Below are positions 5,292 through 5,599 of a stretch of DNA of 5,599 nucleotides, piece after piece; the first letter of the stretch is position 1, and every line of letters begins with the position of its first letter. The notes beneath the pieces were generated by a model that did not search any database, was not told where the DNA came from, and saw only the letters and a list, made by a program, of their open reading frames with translations. The stretch is from JBHHZJ01 sp046758005. GTDB taxonomy: Bacteria > Pseudomonadota > Alphaproteobacteria > Kiloniellales > J153. The stretch covers positions 1-5,599 of the forward strand of contig JBHHZJ010000150.1 of NCBI GenBank assembly GCA_046758005.1, given 5' to 3'. The translations under genes were made by a program, and so were the position numbers.

Positions 5292-5305
5292 TTGATCTGG
5301 ATCAA
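5292..5305. promoter_or_regulatory. FNR/FixK/Anr-type box, TTGATCTGGATCAA
   Basis: This is an exact match to the TTGAT-N4-ATCAA consensus bound by the FNR/CRP-family regulators FNR, FixK, Anr and Dnr. Its centre (5298.5) is 65 bp upstream of the GTG at 5233. If activation is class II (centre at -41.5), transcription would start near 5257, leaving a leader of about 24 nt that holds the Shine-Dalgarno. The nearest -10 match is poor, as expected for an activator-dependent promoter. No gene lies downstream on the plus strand, so the target is the small membrane protein. Confidence 0.85.
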
Positions 5306-5321
5306 AATGCCCCGGCCGCGC

Positions 5322-5335
5322 CGTGTGCGCACACG
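5322..5335. promoter_or_regulatory. Perfect 14-nt palindrome 30 bp upstream of the FNR box
   Basis: CGTGTGCGCACACG is fully self-complementary. Its centre (5328.5) is exactly 30 bp, about three helical turns, from the FNR-box centre and on the upstream side for the small membrane protein gene. That geometry suits a second regulator site, though alternating GT/GC tracts can arise by chance. Confidence 0.4.
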
Positions 5336-5394
5336 CGTCCGGCACGCCCGGCCAAAGTTCACTCGAAAACGTAGAAGTTTCGTGCAAGCACCGA

Positions 5395-5413
5395 CAGAAA
5401 TTATATTTTTCTG
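5395..5413. promoter_or_regulatory. AT-rich inverted repeat holding a perfect TATAAT on the minus strand
   Basis: CAGAAA (5395-5400) and TTTCTG (5408-5413) flank TTATATT; the minus strand reads TATAAT at 5405-5400. No good -35 lies at 16-18 bp, so this may be an activator-dependent promoter for a transcript toward 5233, an operator, or simply an AT-rich island. Confidence 0.3.
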
Positions 5414-5549
5414 CTCGCCGCGAGAAATCGCAAAGTCACGTAACGAGGTGCGGGCCGCATTCCTCGGCTGTTGACGGCCTCCAAGAAGGCGAGGCGGCCC
5501 TGGTCGGGCGGGCGGCCCGCGGACCGCCGGAACCGCGTCGCGCATGTCG

Positions 5550-5599
5550 TGGAGGCCCGGGCCGGAATCGAACCGACGTACGGGGCTTTGCAGGCCCCT
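5550..5599 (-). tRNA. tRNA-Cys (anticodon GCA), 3' part, cut by right edge
   Basis: On the minus strand the window holds the anticodon stem GGGGC/GCCCC with loop CTGCAAA (anticodon GCA), the variable loop, T stem GTCGG/CCGGC with TTCGATT, the 3' acceptor strand CCGGGCC, discriminator T and an encoded CCA (5552-5550). A U at the discriminator position is a known identity element of tRNA-Cys. The D arm and 5' acceptor strand lie beyond the window. Confidence 0.95.

Larger units (their letters stand above)
5306..5549. other. Non-coding stretch between the FNR box and tRNA-Cys
   Basis: No convincing gene is present. It holds two further landmarks, the palindrome at 5322-5335 and the AT-rich inverted repeat at 5395-5413. 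About 5425-5549 shows only GC-rich sequence with short weak stems (for example GCCTC/GAGGC near 5485), none a clear tRNA-Cys terminator. Confidence 0.5.

Noticed and set aside
5234..5545. N-terminal extension of the small membrane protein frame up to an ATG at 5545
   Set aside because: The extension is Arg/Pro-rich, runs across the FNR box and AT-rich repeat, and the internal GTG at 5233 has a far better Shine-Dalgarno.

Overview
The window looks like chromosomal DNA from a high-GC alphaproteobacterium, possibly a Rhodospirillales-like lineage. The evidence is the strong G/C third-position bias, an RhlE-type DEAD-box helicase N-terminus of alphaproteobacterial style, an IalB-family secreted protein, and a canonical TTGAT-N4-ATCAA FNR/FixK box. 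The taxonomic call is inference from style, not from a search.

Layout, left to right. (1) 1-505, minus: the first 168 residues of a DEAD-box RNA helicase that runs off the left edge, with its own promoter near 559-588. (2) 780-1244, minus: an IalB-family periplasmic protein. Its probable promoter (1432-1459) lies about 180 nt upstream, and the intervening leader can fold into three successive hairpins, the last ending at the start codon. (3) 1461-1637: a cluster of repeated GGGGACAG-type motifs built around a perfect 33-bp inverted repeat, resembling REP/REPIN-type palindromic elements. No transposase is present. (4) 1643-2011, minus: a small secreted protein of unknown function. (5) 2165-3118, minus: a membrane-anchored alpha/beta hydrolase with a complete Ser-Asp-His set. 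It lies directly downstream of tRNA-Asn(GTT) (3198-3273) with no visible promoter between them and a large hairpin in the junction. (6) 3390-3569, minus: a possible 59-residue small protein. (7) 3947-5053, plus: a membrane-anchored putative zinc metallopeptidase with HELAH, the only protein gene on the plus strand. (8) 5111-5233, minus: a 40-residue single-pass membrane protein with a GTG start and a strong Shine-Dalgarno, preceded by a perfect FNR/FixK-type box and a second palindrome exactly 30 bp further upstream. (9) 5550-5599, minus: the 3' part of tRNA-Cys(GCA), cut by the right edge.

Most genes are separate transcription units rather than one operon. No defence system, CRISPR array, prophage or complete mobile element is visible. 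The most interesting features are regulatory or structural: the REP-like palindrome cluster, the structured ialB leader, the tRNA-Asn/hydrolase junction, and the oxygen-regulator box in front of a tiny membrane protein. All function assignments come from motif reading only; no database search was possible.
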